DNA of 64,000 bases from Gymnopus androsaceus JB14 (taxonomy: Eukaryota; Basidiomycota; Agaricomycetes; Agaricales; Omphalotaceae), in assembly GCA_009733575.1 (NCBI GenBank), contig ML769520.1:111576-175575 (forward strand), given 5' to 3'. Below are positions 23,601 to 35,518 of the stretch, piece after piece (position 1 is the stretch's first letter; every line of letters begins with the position of its first letter). The notes under the pieces are model-generated. The model was not told where the DNA came from. It saw nothing but the letters and a program-made list of their open reading frames with translations, and did not search any database. A program made the translations under genes and the position numbers.

Positions 23601-26600
23601 ATTCAACAATGCCAGAGATTACCCAATAGATCATACTGACTTTGCCAAGTAGGAAAATGCGGGCGCAATTGGATTAGAAAGGCGATAAGCTTTACGCGAT
23701 CTGATATTGGAGACTTGGTAAGATACTCGCTCCAGCATAAAGATATTTGCTCGAAGTGGGCGGGCTGCAGATTTGAAGCAAATATGTCAGTAGTTAGCCG
23801 AAGCTCTTCCTAGATCAGACAATTAGAATGGATTTTTGGGAGCGCAAAATATATATTCACCTTCTCATCGGCCCACAAGCTGCTGAAGTAGTAATAAAAT
23901 ACATCCGTTATGCTAGACCTCCACTGTCTGCCTTCAACGGTGAAAGCAGGACTAGATACATCCAATATGATTCGAAAAAGCCTCACTATCGCTCTTAATC
24001 TGTTAAATACGGTCAGCTTTGAGCTTTGGCAGAGAGCAAGTAATAACCTTAGCTGCCAATCTCCGTCAGGTTGGAACCAAGTCTCAAGTAGCTCATGCAG
24101 AGGTTGAGTATCAACTACAGCAACCCTCAACAGGAAACCTGTACGCAATGTCGACAGATCATGTCTCTGTATATCGTAGAACTGGAAAGCACTGTTGAGG
24201 AAAATAATAGGATTAATTCAAAGAAGGATTTCTGCAAAACAGTACCTACCAATTTGCCAGCATTTCCCCGTTACGAAGGATAAAGTTGTCAACTTCATGT
24301 GACTCCAAAGTCGGCGATTCTGTGAGGAAAGTATTCAAGAATTTAGCAATAAGACATGTCACATCATCAACATCAGTCGCCGTGTAAGAGGCGAGTACGT
24401 TCATGAGGACAGTATCCACAACTATTGGATCTAGGAGCTGTGCATCCTGTCCCATGCGTTTCCTAATACTGGCGTTAGAGTGTGTTTAGATATACCCATA
24501 ATCTTCAGTGCCTCACCGATGCGGAAGGTCTTTGATATCGTCTTCCGTAACCAGTTCCAAACTCTGCAATTTCCGACGATCACAGCCATACAGAAGTAAG
24601 CAGGTCGCTAGAGACTGCCTAATAAACATCACACTTTGTAGATCTGTCAGCGTATTATTCAGATGGACGCAAAAAAACAGAGTCTTACGCTTCGGGACGT
24701 GTCTCCGCGCTTTTCAGAGCCTGAATCACCTCCGAACCCAGATGAAAATGAAGATCGGTGATAATCTTTTGCATTTGTTGGCGTCCGATGTGGCGCATCC
24801 ACATCGATTTGAATATGGCATTCACAAAAATAAGTGCCGAGGACAGTGGGGGCTTGAACGATTCCACCAAGTGGGCAAAGTGAAAAGTAGGTTGCCGACG
24901 AGACATCAATCCCAGAACTTGCTACAACCGAAAGCCAGCTAATGCTGCGTGTCAAGCCGCTCAAATCTTCCGAAGTTGCAAGAATATAATTCCATGGGTC
25001 AAAGTCGGAACCTTCAGAGCTTGGCAAGGTCCTGTCTGTGACACTGAATCGGGAAGAGTTTTCTTGCTCTTTATGGAAGAGTCGTGACAACGATGGAATA
25101 GGCTGCCCACAAAAGTTAGGAAAAGGCTGGTATACAGATTATAAGACTTACCTGAGAAACGATCCCGGAAATAGAAAGAGAAGACAGCCATCGTATGAAA
25201 AGGCTTTCTGACACCGAGAATGTGATTGAGTTTTGAAATAACCGGGTCAACGATCGCAGAAGTTTGTCGTGATAGTGCGTAGCATGGACCTACGGACGTA
25301 TTAGTTCTAATTAGGCAGACTCGAAACAGGAAGCGAACCTTTATATCGTGGGTTGGATCTTCAATAAAGAGGTCTGTTGGAAGGTCTATCACATCATCCG
25401 TGAGCTCGACACAGATATCGTACAGGAGGCTAGAGTATTTATCTCTGTCTTGATGATGGAGAGCAAGAAGCCACGGGGTGGCATATCGACTGAGCAAAGC
25501 TCTCCTCGATGCAACATAATCACCACCGTTGTTGACTGAACTCGAGAGCGCTGGACGCCCATTTGGCATCGAAGGCCACGGCAAGGGATCCGATGCAGAC
25601 CTAACTCCCGGAAGTGCCCTTTGCTTGGCAAGATAATCACGAAGGATGCTTGCAAGATCCTTATCCTATTATGAGAAATTTATTCGGAGATTATATGGAC
25701 AGAAGGAATAAACTCGCCTCTGAAAGAACCCAAGCGACAATGGATCTTGTGAGTCTTGATAGTGCATATTCCGAGGCGAGTCCGCTGGGCCAGAGTCTTC
25801 GACATAGAAGCAAAAAGCCCGCCTCATTAACCGAGAGATCCAAGTCAGAGAGACACGCTTCCACCGATGCAAACAGGGTCTCCACGTCTGGCGATTCATC
25901 GAGTCCGAGCGGTAAAGGAAACGTACAATACGTTTCTTGAGTTTCCGACACGAATAGCTTGGGCTCCAAATCCACTCTGTCAAAGAGACCGACGTGATGC
26001 ATGTGTGATAAGAGTAGCTTGGCAGCAGCATCCGAGTGTACATTGAAATGGTACCCAAGGACATCTCTGATATGGACAAGCGAAACTACTTCGTAAGGCG
26101 AGCTATTTTCCTCGGGATCCGCAGCAATAGCACTCTCCGCCTGGAGCTGTGAGACTGATAACATTTCGTATGTAGGACTCTGAGGGCCTTTGGTAGAATA
26201 GGAAGTTTTGATCGCAGAAGCGATAAACACGAGTTGAGACCATTCAAACATCATATTGAGATTTCTTCTGAATACATTGTTTTCTTGGAGGTATTCTGAA
26301 ATGGCGGGAGAGATGGGCAGAGTTTCGGAAGAAAGGTAATGCTCACACCACGATAGCAGATGGTGAAGGATGAATCCTGGGATCTCTTGAACGTTGGAGC
26401 GTGAAGAATTATCGGTTAATACGATAGATCCCAACGCAAGACCATTGGTTATGATCCGCAGCTGCGTGGACAACGATGAGTATATGATCGATACATCTTC
26501 ATAACCTCCGTCCCGGATATCTTGTTCAGTGAGCGTAAACAAGTCTTTATAGAACTCGACGCATGACTGTATCAACGTGGACGAAGATGTCATAACGCAG

Positions 26601-28689
26601 GTCGAATCGGTTTTAGCACTACCGCACGACTGAAGATGACCCGATGAGATGCAAGCAGAATGAGCGAACCGGTGACATGTTGTACACTGTAGCCCCTGCG
26701 TATGGGAGCCCCAAAGAGGTTTTCGACATAACAAGCAAAGGCACAACGTGAAGGTGTTCACAAGGCGGAAATTGTGAGATTGCGTTTGAACAGTTCCAGC
26801 TCCCGCAACAGTCCTGCGGTCCAAGATCGGCGACACTCGGTATAGAGCGACTTGTGTCACATTGGTGTCCGAGTTTAGGGAATAATTCACAGAAACATTG
26901 CCATCTGGATAGTGGTAGCAATCGAAATGAACTGTACACATGCAAAAAGGACAAAAGAGCCCAAATCCTTGTAAAGGCTTCATGCATGCATCACAATCTG
27001 GTTTGTCCAAAGTGGACTGTCCCAGATCAATAAAGTACCAACACGCGAATTGATGGACATGGTATGAGGTTTCGGAGGGAGGCAACTCGGTTCCTGCCTG
27101 AAGGTCTAGAAATTTACGGAGAACGGGCGATTTGCTGACAACGACGTGGCCAACCGCTTTCGGCCAGAAAGTCGTGAGCAGACAAGTAGCTCCTCGTCGA
27201 GCATTTGGTGTGTGATAGGCTATGAATTTCCAAGACGTCCAGATGCGCATCTAGCTTCAAGGTGATGATAGCATCGAGCAGTCGATACAAGCGGTGTAGT
27301 ACTTCAACACGATTGTGGACGAAGTCTATATTCTCGAGTATAGCAGCCAGAAGAGGCGGAAAAAAAGAAGCAAAATTGTACACGGAAGGTAGCTGGAATG
27401 GCGAATTAGTGGACCTCAACAACACCAGTTGAGCGCCAATACGTGTCCAAGGCTTCCATTTCGAGACTCCCGCAGACTCGAGATCATCAAATGCTTCGTC
27501 CACCCTAATAGAGACAAATGTCTCATTCTGGTCTTCTTCAGTTTGGGGGGACCGCAAGGTACGAGAAGCTAAGGATGCTGCATTAGCGACTCCATGCAAA
27601 CAACGACTCGCACAGCTTACCTTGCAATGACTTGACAGAAGGGATATCATGAGCTCCCTGTATCAAGCTGAGTTGCTCCAGCGCGTTTCTCGTAACACAT
27701 TCCTCGAAAAATGCTAGTAGTCGGACATGCATCTCTTTCGGAAAGGTTGAGAACGCGGGTATAAGGGCAAATACGACTTGAGAGACAACCTCTGAGGTAT
27801 GACGATGTGTGTGCAGCAGAAACTGCGCAACTTCCAAAGTTACTGCTTGTAACGCGAATGGAGGACGTGAAGGACGAGGAGACGCTATTCGAAAGCGACA
27901 GTCCTCCGCGACAACCGAAGATATGGCCCTTATGCACTGCGATAGAAGGCCTGTGGAGTTGCTCTGGATTCCACGAGCTGGGGAAGGAGATCTGGAACGC
28001 TTTCCGCCAGGCTGGAGAGTATTCACAGAACGTCGAAATGGAGAGGAGAATCGGCCTCCGCTTGATGTACGGCGCATATCAGAATCTTGTGATACACTGC
28101 AAGGAGAGTTTAGTATGGATCGCCATTTCATGAACCTGAACGCGTACCCGTCGTCGAATATTTGCCAACCTTGGGAGGCAGATATGGTTAAGAGATCTCG
28201 GAGACGAGTCATGAGCTCAAATGTGGCATCTGTAGAGAAAATTCCTTCATCCTCGTCCTCGCTCTCATTGTCTGCATTAGGCGCTGACTTTCCATCCTTT
28301 GCAGTGTTCTTCCGTTTGACTGCTCTGCCTATAAAAGACCCAAACCCCTTCTCATTCAAGCTCTCCGTAGTGGCCGCGAGACCATCGTACGCGGAAGGCG
28401 GCATGTCTCGATACTTGATCTGCTCGAGTACATGCGCAAGAAGCTTCTTGGATTCGTTCCCTCTGCTGGCATTTTTAAGCGTAGCATCTCGGCGGGGCGA
28501 AGGAGGAGGTATATTGGAAGAAATAGGCGAAGTGGAAACGCGAACAGAAGGAACTTGCCGGCCTCTCGAGCTGGCGGGAGCCGATCCACGGGGAAGACTG
28601 AGAGAAAGTGAAGCGTCATTTTCAGTCCAATCTGTGTCGATACGTAGAGGAAGGGTTCGAGAAGAATTAGTAGGATTTAGTGATTCCAT
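20605..28689 (-). CDS. Very large protein with paired zinc-finger-like modules; possibly UNC80-like
   Basis: A single gene of about 8 kb with many introns (estimated more than 2,300 residues). The N-terminus MESLNPTNSSRTLPLRIDTD is Ser/Pro/Arg-rich with an acidic ESEDEDEG patch. Helical, HEAT-like stretches follow (FLLHTHRHTSEVVSQVVFAL, FSTFPKEMHVRLLAFFEECV). Around 27.0-26.6 kb there are two Cys/His clusters: CDACMKPLQGFGLFCPFC with HFDCYHYPDG, and LCRKPLWG...CTTCHRFAHSAC, resembling C1/PHD-type zinc fingers. The rest is alpha-helical, with the C-terminus RTIRSMGEKPAEMSFEVMTSQ and a stop at 20605. I do not recognise the family with certainty. Large HEAT-type channel-complex scaffolds (UNC79/UNC80) are the best guess from size and layout only. 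It could be two genes, but I see no clear break. Its start is divergent with the DUF4211 gene. Confidence 0.65.
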
Positions 28690-28854
28690 AGTTGGCTATG
28701 ATAGTTGAGCTAGAACATGAAGAATAAATTCAATTGAGCAGTTCTTAGCGCTAAACTTTAAGCGCCATGGCGCTTATCAGCTTCTGAGTCCTGACAGTGT
28801 CCTGACTTCCAAGTTCTCAGCCTCATTTTTATTTCTCTCCCGTTCCCAAGTCCT
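28690..28854. promoter_or_regulatory. 165-bp divergent promoter with two GCGC palindromes
   Basis: The ATGs of the large zinc-finger protein (-) and the DUF4211 protein (+) face away from this 165-bp gap. It contains a perfect 10-bp palindrome TTAGCGCTAA (28745-28754) and a perfect 18-bp palindrome TAAGCGCCATGGCGCTTA (28759-28776), only 4 bp apart and sharing the AGCGC core. Such pairs look like binding sites for a dimeric factor. The factor is not identified. Confidence 0.55.
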
Positions 28855-30698
28855 ATGCCGCGCCAGAAATCTGCGCGTGAGGCGCCAAAGAAACTGAAAC
28901 AAACAAAGCTCATTGTTGGTGGTGCAAAGACCAAAGCAACACCTAAACTCAAACTTGCTGCAAAGCGGAAATATTCTTCTTCTTCTGGCGAAGAAAATGC
29001 ACATTCAGATGATTCGGGCGTGGCGGCCATCAGGCTGGAGCCAAAGAAAGAGGACGATGACGATGAACAGATCCCTTCGCCTACAAAGCGGAGGCGAAGA
29101 ACAATCGTTATCGGCAGTGATGAGGATTCAGACGAAGTTATTCCTGTCGTAAAGTCACCGCCCAGGACAAGGAAATCAAAGGGGAAGGAACAGGAAGAAA
29201 AGAGCAAGGAGAAAGAGAAGAAAGATACTACGCAGGCAAAGAAGAAGAAAAAGGGCAAGGAGCCAGTAAAGGGAAAAGGAAAAGGCAACATTCCAAAACC
29301 AGTCCCTTCGGACTCGGATGCAGAACCATCACCATCTCATCGTCGACGTAAACTCGTAAAAGGGACCCGACCAACACCCAAAACAGACTCTGAATCTGAC
29401 GAAGTAGATCAAGAACGTAAGTCCTTTCTTTCTTTCAATTTCGATCGCGTCGCGTCTGACATTCTTCTATAGACATCATCCAGCAACGTTTCCGCTCTCG
29501 TGACAAGAAGACTGCATTTCAGAAAAATCTTGAAAAGTTGAAACGTAGGGTTCTTTACAATGTTCATTGAACATGATATTTACCTGCGAGCAGAGAAGAA
29601 ACAAGGAAAACACGTCGAGGAGGAAGAGGAGGAAGATCCTGAATGGTATTATGTCGAGGAAGCCGTTCCATTCAAGGGTGCAGCACCGGACGGCGATGAA
29701 AGCGAAAATAGTCTCTTTGACGAACGCGAATCGGACGGCTCTGAGGGTTTCATTGTGGACGACAACGGGGAAGGTTTAGCTTCACTTCCGGCAGAGTTCA
29801 GCATGGAAGCGCATGAAGATCTAGCGCACCAGTTCAAGAAGATTTTTCAGTTCTTTGTTCACATCGCGGTTCACCCTCCGGTCGAAAGGCATGATTTCAT
29901 GGAGCGATTGATGAAATGTCAGTAACCGCTCATAATTCCTTTCACTGTGATTTACTTACACCTCTTCTAGCCGAAGAGTACTTTGCCGTACCTCTAACTA
30001 TCGCGCGCAGAAAGATCTCAGGTCTCCGAGACTCTTTGGTGGCTTCCTCGGTTTGGAGGCCTGACTTTAAAGGTCCATTGGAGAAATATCCTGAACTAGA
30101 TCTGATTCAGCTTGACTTTGCTATTCCGGGATGCGACGCCTGCCATCTTGGAGCCAGAATGTCTACACTTACCGGTCGTCTGCTAGGGGAGCATTATGAT
30201 CGTTTAGGATTTCAGGTAAGCTGGATAATCTATAGCAGGCTCACGCTCTCGCTAAATTGCTACATATCTCAGGATCTGGATGTCTCTGACGACGAACAGG
30301 AAGGAGGTGGACCCAGAGCCGAATTCCATCTCGGTCGATTTTGCGCTCGGCGAACACGCGTGTACCATGATCTTTCTCATTGGGAGGTGAATAGTTGTTT
30401 TGTTATGCTTTCCTTGTCAGCGGTAAATGAATAGGCTATACAGTACACACTGTTCAAGACTATCAGTGAAGAAGTGGATGACTTGCATATATCAGAACAG
30501 AGTCGAGGTGGAGGATTTGTACGGGTTGCTTGGGCTGGAGGGATAAAGCCGCCAGAAGACCTACAAGATGCTGATGGTATTTGCGACTGGCTTGACCAAA
30601 GAAAGATAATTGAGATGGAATGGGGAAAGTTGAAGGATTACATGGAACGCGCTCGGGGTTTGGAACTAGACCGAAAAAAGGGAGACGATATTGACTGA
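28855..30698 (+). CDS. DUF4211 domain protein (chromatin/nuclear, function unknown)
   Basis: The N-terminal third is low-complexity and nuclear-looking: MPRQKSAREAPKKLKQTK, acidic patches (KKEDDDDEQ) and long Lys/Glu runs, with KRRRRTIVIGSDEDSDE as a probable nuclear localisation signal. The C-terminal half matches the fungal DUF4211 pattern: GFIVDDNGEGLASLPAEFSM, DLAHQFKKIFQFFVHIAVHP, LTIARRKISGLRDSLVASSVW, FAIPGCDACHLGARMSTLTG and FHLGRFCARRTRVYHDLSHW, ending RGLELDRKKGDDID. The GCDACH pair of cysteines and a later Cys/His could bind metal. Introns near 29415-29472, 29546-29590, 29919-29970, 30215-30272 and 30388-30440 join the exons cleanly. The molecular role is not established; its charge and NLS suggest a chromatin-associated factor. 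Confidence 0.82.
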
Positions 30699-30838
30699 TC
30701 ATTTGGGTGCATATACATGTTCTACTGTTATTTTGTTGGCCTAGTTTCTTGCATTCCTACTACATACTATTCTGCTTGTTGCCTGTTTTGGGATGCGCGC
30801 CTATTTTCTCACGCTACATAAACCTTTTCCGAACGACC

Positions 30839-31684
30839 ATGTCCTACTTTCCACCTCCGGTGACTGCTGGAACTCAACCAACCGCGACGACTGCAACGAA
30901 TGCAACGTACTCTTACGCTGCACCTCCGGTGACTGCTGGAACTCAATCAACCGCGACTGCAACGAGTGCAACGTATTCTTACGGCGCACCCCAGGTGACT
31001 GCTGGAACTCAACCGACCGCGACGACTGCAACGAATGCAACGTATTCTTACGGCGCATACCAGCCATACTACTATCAATGGCCTCCTTACAGTTATGCCG
31101 TTCCACAGCAGACGACTGCAGCGCGACCAACTACGACGCCGGTACAAAGCGCTGTTCCAGTACCCACGGCGACATCCATGCAGAGACCATCTACATACAC
31201 TCCGTATACTTCCTACACCAGAGAAAACACTTCTACCGCTACTGGTGCCACTACGGGTCGAAGTTCTAGAAAGCAGAGTACCAAAGGGTTGTTCACAAAG
31301 GAACGTGAGTTTACGAAACGTACAATTTTTTGGTCCGCTCTGAGAAGATCTGTAGTGAGGAATCTAATGTACGGGTTCGGGGATGACCGCAATCCTGCCA
31401 ATGACTCTGTCAATGTAATGGAGGAAATTTTGGTTGAATACATCGCTGATGTGGTATGGATCCTGGGGATCTCCTGAATATCTCCATACTAATATTGCGT
31501 CACTTAGTGCCAAGCTGCCGCAGGACCAAGTCGGAAAAGTCGGTTGGCCATTGAAGATCTTCGAAAGGCCCTTTCTCGTCCTGCCGATGCAAAGAAGCTG
31601 GCTCGTATGGAAGAACTTTTGTTTGCCCAGGAGGATATCAAGCGGGCAAGGCAGCAGTTCGAAACAGACCCAAAGATGGCATAA
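30839..31684 (+). CDS. TAF13: TFIID subunit TAF13 with a repetitive N-terminal extension
   Basis: Histone-fold subunit of the general transcription factor TFIID, pairing with TAF11. After an intron whose AG is just before LRNLMYGFGDD, the C-terminal part reads MYGFGDDRNPANDSVNVMEE, EYIADVCQAAAG, RLAIEDLRKALSRPADAKKLAR and ELLFAQEDIKRARQQF, matching TAF13 throughout. A second intron (about 31453-31506) joins ADV to CQAAAG. Both joins keep the frame. Unusually, the fold is preceded by about 150 residues rich in Thr, Ala, Tyr and Pro, beginning MSYFPPPVTAGTQPTATT, including three near-copies of a 22-23-residue unit. TAF13 in most fungi is 100-170 residues, so this is a long form. Confidence 0.9.
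30854..31057 (+). repeat. In-frame tandem repeat inside TAF13 (three 66-69-bp units)
   Basis: Copies begin at about 30854, 30923 and 30989. Each encodes a PPVTAGTQPTATT...YSYGA-type unit. Unit lengths are 69, 66 and 69 bp, all multiples of three; the middle copy lacks one codon. Seen directly in the sequence. Confidence 0.85.
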
Positions 31685-31961
31685 AAAACACAAAGATGTA
31701 TGTATTTTTACCTCATGTATATACTACATAGTACCGGTACCGTATTATCGACGAGAGAATGTGCATGCTCCGATCCTATTTGCTGAGGCTGACTGAATGG
31801 CGGTGAAAGCAGAAGAACCGGCGATAACACATCTAACGGTACATCCATCCTTCGGGGATTAGCTTCATCTTTTAAGTAGCTGTTCAAACAGGTAACTCAT
31901 GGGACACAGTAAGCAACCAATGCGAGACCGTGTAGCAATTTGCCAAATTCAACGTCATCGG

Positions 31962-32623
31962 TCACTCTTCCATGGCTTCGTCTACAGGAGAAGCTTCTTT
32001 ATCAAGGTCTTGCTTTGCTGCGTTGCGACCTTGAACACCTAGATCAAAGATGAGATTGGCTGGCTGAAATCCGGACATGAGAAGACGAACCTCCGCTCTG
32101 GTTCAAAGGTTTGACATTTTGTTTGAGCCATTCTTCAGATTCCCAAACTAATTGGGAGGTGTCAAACCTTTTTCAGTAAGGATGTAAACGCCGCTTACCA
32201 GCCCTATTTCCTCCAAGTTGCATGGGCGTTTTCATAGGTCTAGCGAGATTGACCTTAATGACACGTCCTTGGAGCTCGTTGAGATCCATGTTATCGATAG
32301 CATCTTGAGCATCCGATGTTGAACCATAAGTCACGAAAGCAAAACCCCGGTGTTTAGCCTCTGAAAGACAAGACTTTTAATTATGGATTCAATAAAGGCC
32401 TGACTGAACCTACCGCTTTGTTGATTCGGATTCGTGGCAGCAGAGGGGAGTTGTACTTCAATAATATCACCTGAACGTCCAAGGACTATCAATGAAATAG
32501 GTTCAATTTGGGAGAAACGGACCAACCAAAAGTTGCAAAATGTTGGTAGATAGCACTCTCATCTACATCATCGCCGATTCCACCAACAAATACCGTCTTT
32601 TTGGACTTGGTACCTTCCTCCAT
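31962..32623 (-). CDS. RRM protein related to the N-terminus of PPIE (cyclophilin-33)
   Basis: The start [20 protein letters not shown] at 32623 opens an RNA-recognition motif. RNP2 is VFVGGI and RNP1 is HRGFAFVTY, with [27 protein letters not shown] closing the fold. This order, especially the NLARPM ending followed by [15 protein letters not shown], is that of the RRM of PPIE-type splicing-associated proteins. No cyclophilin domain follows, so this is an RRM-only protein of about 170-180 residues. Introns are placed near 32530-32475, 32406-32351 and 32202-32150. The C-terminal end is uncertain: one frame stops at 32044, while another frame encodes a fitting acidic tail ([13 protein letters not shown]) ending at 31962. 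A single-base indel near 32105 would join them. Likely nuclear, with a role in splicing. Confidence 0.82.
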
Positions 32624-33297
32624 ATGAGTTTAGGTACAGATATGACAGTAAACAGTCAAGAAGGGGAATCGTTTTCACGCGATTCCCGCCAAAGTACACA
32701 GCCTTAAGCGCGCTTCCCTTCAATTTTTGATTTTCAACTTCAAACTTATCTGATTTGCCGTTAACTGACCTTTCCCCTGTACTGAATTGTCGGGACCGTT
32801 AGATACGCCTCAATCTTCTTCGGCGGAACCGTTCCTCAACATAAAATCACTTTGAATTAATCAGTCCACATTTCAAACCAAGTTAATAGCAGCCCTCTAT
32901 CTCGGGTCAACAGGTGGGTTACTAGCTGGTATGTATACCTGGGTTAGCCTGAGAATGTTAACCCCTTATTCGCTGTGTCTGCAACCTCACCAAGACTTAC
33001 TTACTGCATACGGAAGGAGCGTTTCGCAATGCGGGTACGACGTTGTCATCGGGATCACATCTATCCTGGTAGAAACAGACCCAGATAGACCCAACGCGAT
33101 GGTCGGAACAGTCTCTTTACCTCCCAAAGGCTATCGTTTCTGGAGCTGTCTAATGTTTACGAAATTACCGCTCCTTTATAGGCAAACCTTCACCATGCTT
33201 GTTTCATTTTCGAGGGCCACATTTACTCATGCGCTTACCCTGCGCAACTCCCTCATAACTTCTTCGTGGTCTTTCTCCTGTCTACCTTAGAGTGTCT
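32624..33297. other. Divergent gap with no supported gene
   Basis: About 670 bp between the RRM protein (-) and the kinase (+). A 119-residue open frame at 32931-33290 has no recognisable motif and irregular composition. It could be a fragment, but I do not call it. Confidence 0.4.
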
Positions 33298-34460
33298 ATG
33301 TCCCCCAGAGTTTGGATTCCTGAAGTATCTAGCTCTTCCCCACCTTCTTCCGAGTCATCCTGCGACGAAGATGATGTTAATTACCGTGTCAAACCGTACT
33401 GGCCCAAGTATAGCGGCATTTTGAAACTTCGTGGCTTTCGTCTTGATACCGTCCGCGATGTGAAGGATCACTATAAACAGATTGGAGCTCCCAAAAAAGC
33501 CGACAAGATGATAGGACTTGACGATAGCTCTCTTTGTCCCGACCCTGGCTTGGTGGGTTTCTTTGTGGTGAATACTGTACATGTGTCGCTTATCCTGTTC
33601 TGTCAGCCCGATAACCTTTTTCGGGGCACCAGGACGCTAGATAGGACCAAGATTGTAATCAAAGCCGTTCATAGAGAGAGCAGAGAGCTTGATATTATTC
33701 GTTTCCTGTCCTCGCCGAAGATGAGACGGCAGCCAATGAACCATTGCATTCGTGAGTTTAAAAATTCCCACCAACTACTCTTGCTGAGCTTCCACTACAG
33801 CGGTTCACGACTTGATAGACATCGTAGAGGACGACATAGCGTTTATCGTTATGGAGGAATGGTCATCTCAACTGATTATTCACGATGCTCCGTGCTGTCT
33901 GGGTCTTTTTCTTGCAGCTATACGCCAATGCATTGAGGTGAGCGTCTGCATGATTTTCATTTTAGTTTCCACTCATATGGTCGACAGCATTGTTTATTCA
34001 TGCACAGACATTGCATTGCACATCTTGACATCTCCATACGAAATCTGCTCACTGACTACAAGGGACATTATGCCTATATAGACTTTGAGCTCAGTCGGCG
34101 ATTTAATGTGAGCAACCCCAGGATAACCGGAAAGAGGGGAACAGAGCTACCTCCGGAATGTAGTAATGATGCGTTTTACGATCCTTATAAGGTTGATGTA
34201 TGGGCCTTGGCTATCCTTATTTTGCGAGCTTGCAAGGTATGAACATTGAACCCATCATCTCTATGTTCTTTGGGTTAATTCGACTTGGGTATATATAGCT
34301 TGCTGGATTTTGTGTCCCTGAATTGGTCGAGATTGTCAAGCCCATGCTGCACGAGAACCCCGCTCAGCGGCCATCTTTGGAATTGGTTCTACACGCTTAC
34401 AATCGTATGGTTCCTTCAATCTCACCTCAAAGGCTGCAAACTTTACCACACTACGAATGA
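33298..34460 (+). CDS. Agaricomycete-type small protein kinase-like protein
   Basis: The start MSPRVWIPEVSSSSPPS follows an in-frame region without an earlier ATG. Introns at about 33551-33607, 33752-33801, 33937-33990 and 34237-34300 give an open product of roughly 300 residues. Kinase features in order: VIKAVHRES as a possible beta-3 lysine segment, IAFIVMEEW as a hinge, HRHCIAHLDISIRNLL as a catalytic loop with HxD and Asn, YIDFELS in place of DFG, and GTELPPE in place of APE, then DPYKVDVWALAILI. The N-lobe glycine loop is not obvious. DFE instead of DFG is seen in many fungal expansions of such kinases, so activity is plausible but unproven. Substrate unknown. Confidence 0.75.
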
Positions 34461-34758
34461 AGGGATTCTTTTTCGTTGCTTAGATGCTATTCCTAATGAT
34501 AGTTTCTTTAGAAAGTAATTTATTATAATGTGTTTATAAATCTACTTCAAGTCTAATATTATAAATTTGAAGCCATTGATTTAGGCGCATTGGACACAAT
34601 GACGAGACAATGTGTTCGAAACCTCGCAAAAAACCGACGCGCTGCGGCGGCGCGACAGCTGTCGCGTCAAGGTAGGCGCTCAGCTTGAGTTTAGCGCTCG
34701 ATTTGTAATCAAGCTTGCCGCTACTTCCGCTCAACGTTCATCTCCCTCAGTTCGCTCC

Positions 34759-35314
34759 ATGGCTGCAGGACTCAAAAGTATGGTACCAGTTGAATCTAAT
34801 GTATCCGGCTAACACGTCTATCTTCAGCTGTCATCCTTCTCTCTTTCGTCCTTGCAGTAGGGTTCTTATTGATCATTCTCTCGTGTGCTTTGTGGGCAAA
34901 TTGGCTGCCATTACTTGTCGGTACGTCCTAGTCTAGCTCTTTCACCGTTTAGACTTATTTAAACCTCTTTTTAGCTATCACATTTGTCGTTGCTCCTCTC
35001 CCCAACGCACTTTTCTCCCATTGCGGATCCGACGACTTTTCTGGCAGTTATGAACCTACAGGCGCAGTAGATCTGGGCCGTTTTTTCACATCTCTCATTG
35101 TCGTCACTGGATTTGCTTTTCCAATCGTCTTGGCCCACTCCGGAGTCATCAATACTAGTGCTTGCGCTATGTCTATCGTGGGGGGAGGGTACGTTGCCAA
35201 CGCTTCTCACTTTCGCCATGCATGCTAATTTAAGCAACAAACAGGTTGGTGTATGGTACAATCCTCTCTTATTCTCAAGCTTTTTCTCAGAGCGAGGATT
35301 CTGATTTCGAATGA
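34759..35314 (+). CDS. VPS55: VPS55-family endosomal membrane protein
   Basis: Four-helix membrane protein that works with VPS68 in transport from late endosome to vacuole; relative of animal OB-RGRP/LEPROT. The spliced product is about 130 residues: MAAGLKTVILLSFVLAVGFL, SCALWANWLPLLVAITFVVA, an acidic/Gly loop, RFFTSLIVVTGFAFPIVLAH, and MSIVGGGLVYGTILSYSQAF, ending SQSEDSDFE. All four hydrophobic segments and the family PLPN and AHSG motifs are visible. Three introns (about 34778-34827, 34921-34974, 35189-35244) all keep frame. This is a clean gene without indels. Confidence 0.93.
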
Positions 35315-35518
35315 CCTGTTGGTCTTCATGTTGTGATTACAACAGATATACAACGGTGTACTACTCTATGTAACCTGTAAAGTATGCGGGCAACCATCTC
35401 TCCAAAGCGATGGCATCGCGAACAGAAGGATATAAGGCTTGGGATCCATCCTTCCTGTCTTCCTCGCGAGATAAGCTATAGGTGGCGAAACAAGTAAAAA
35501 CCATCTAATTCCACCGCC

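Noticed and set aside
32931..33290. 119-residue ORF upstream of the kinase
   Set aside because: No recognisable motif, ordinary length for a chance ORF, and no clear link to the kinase exons.
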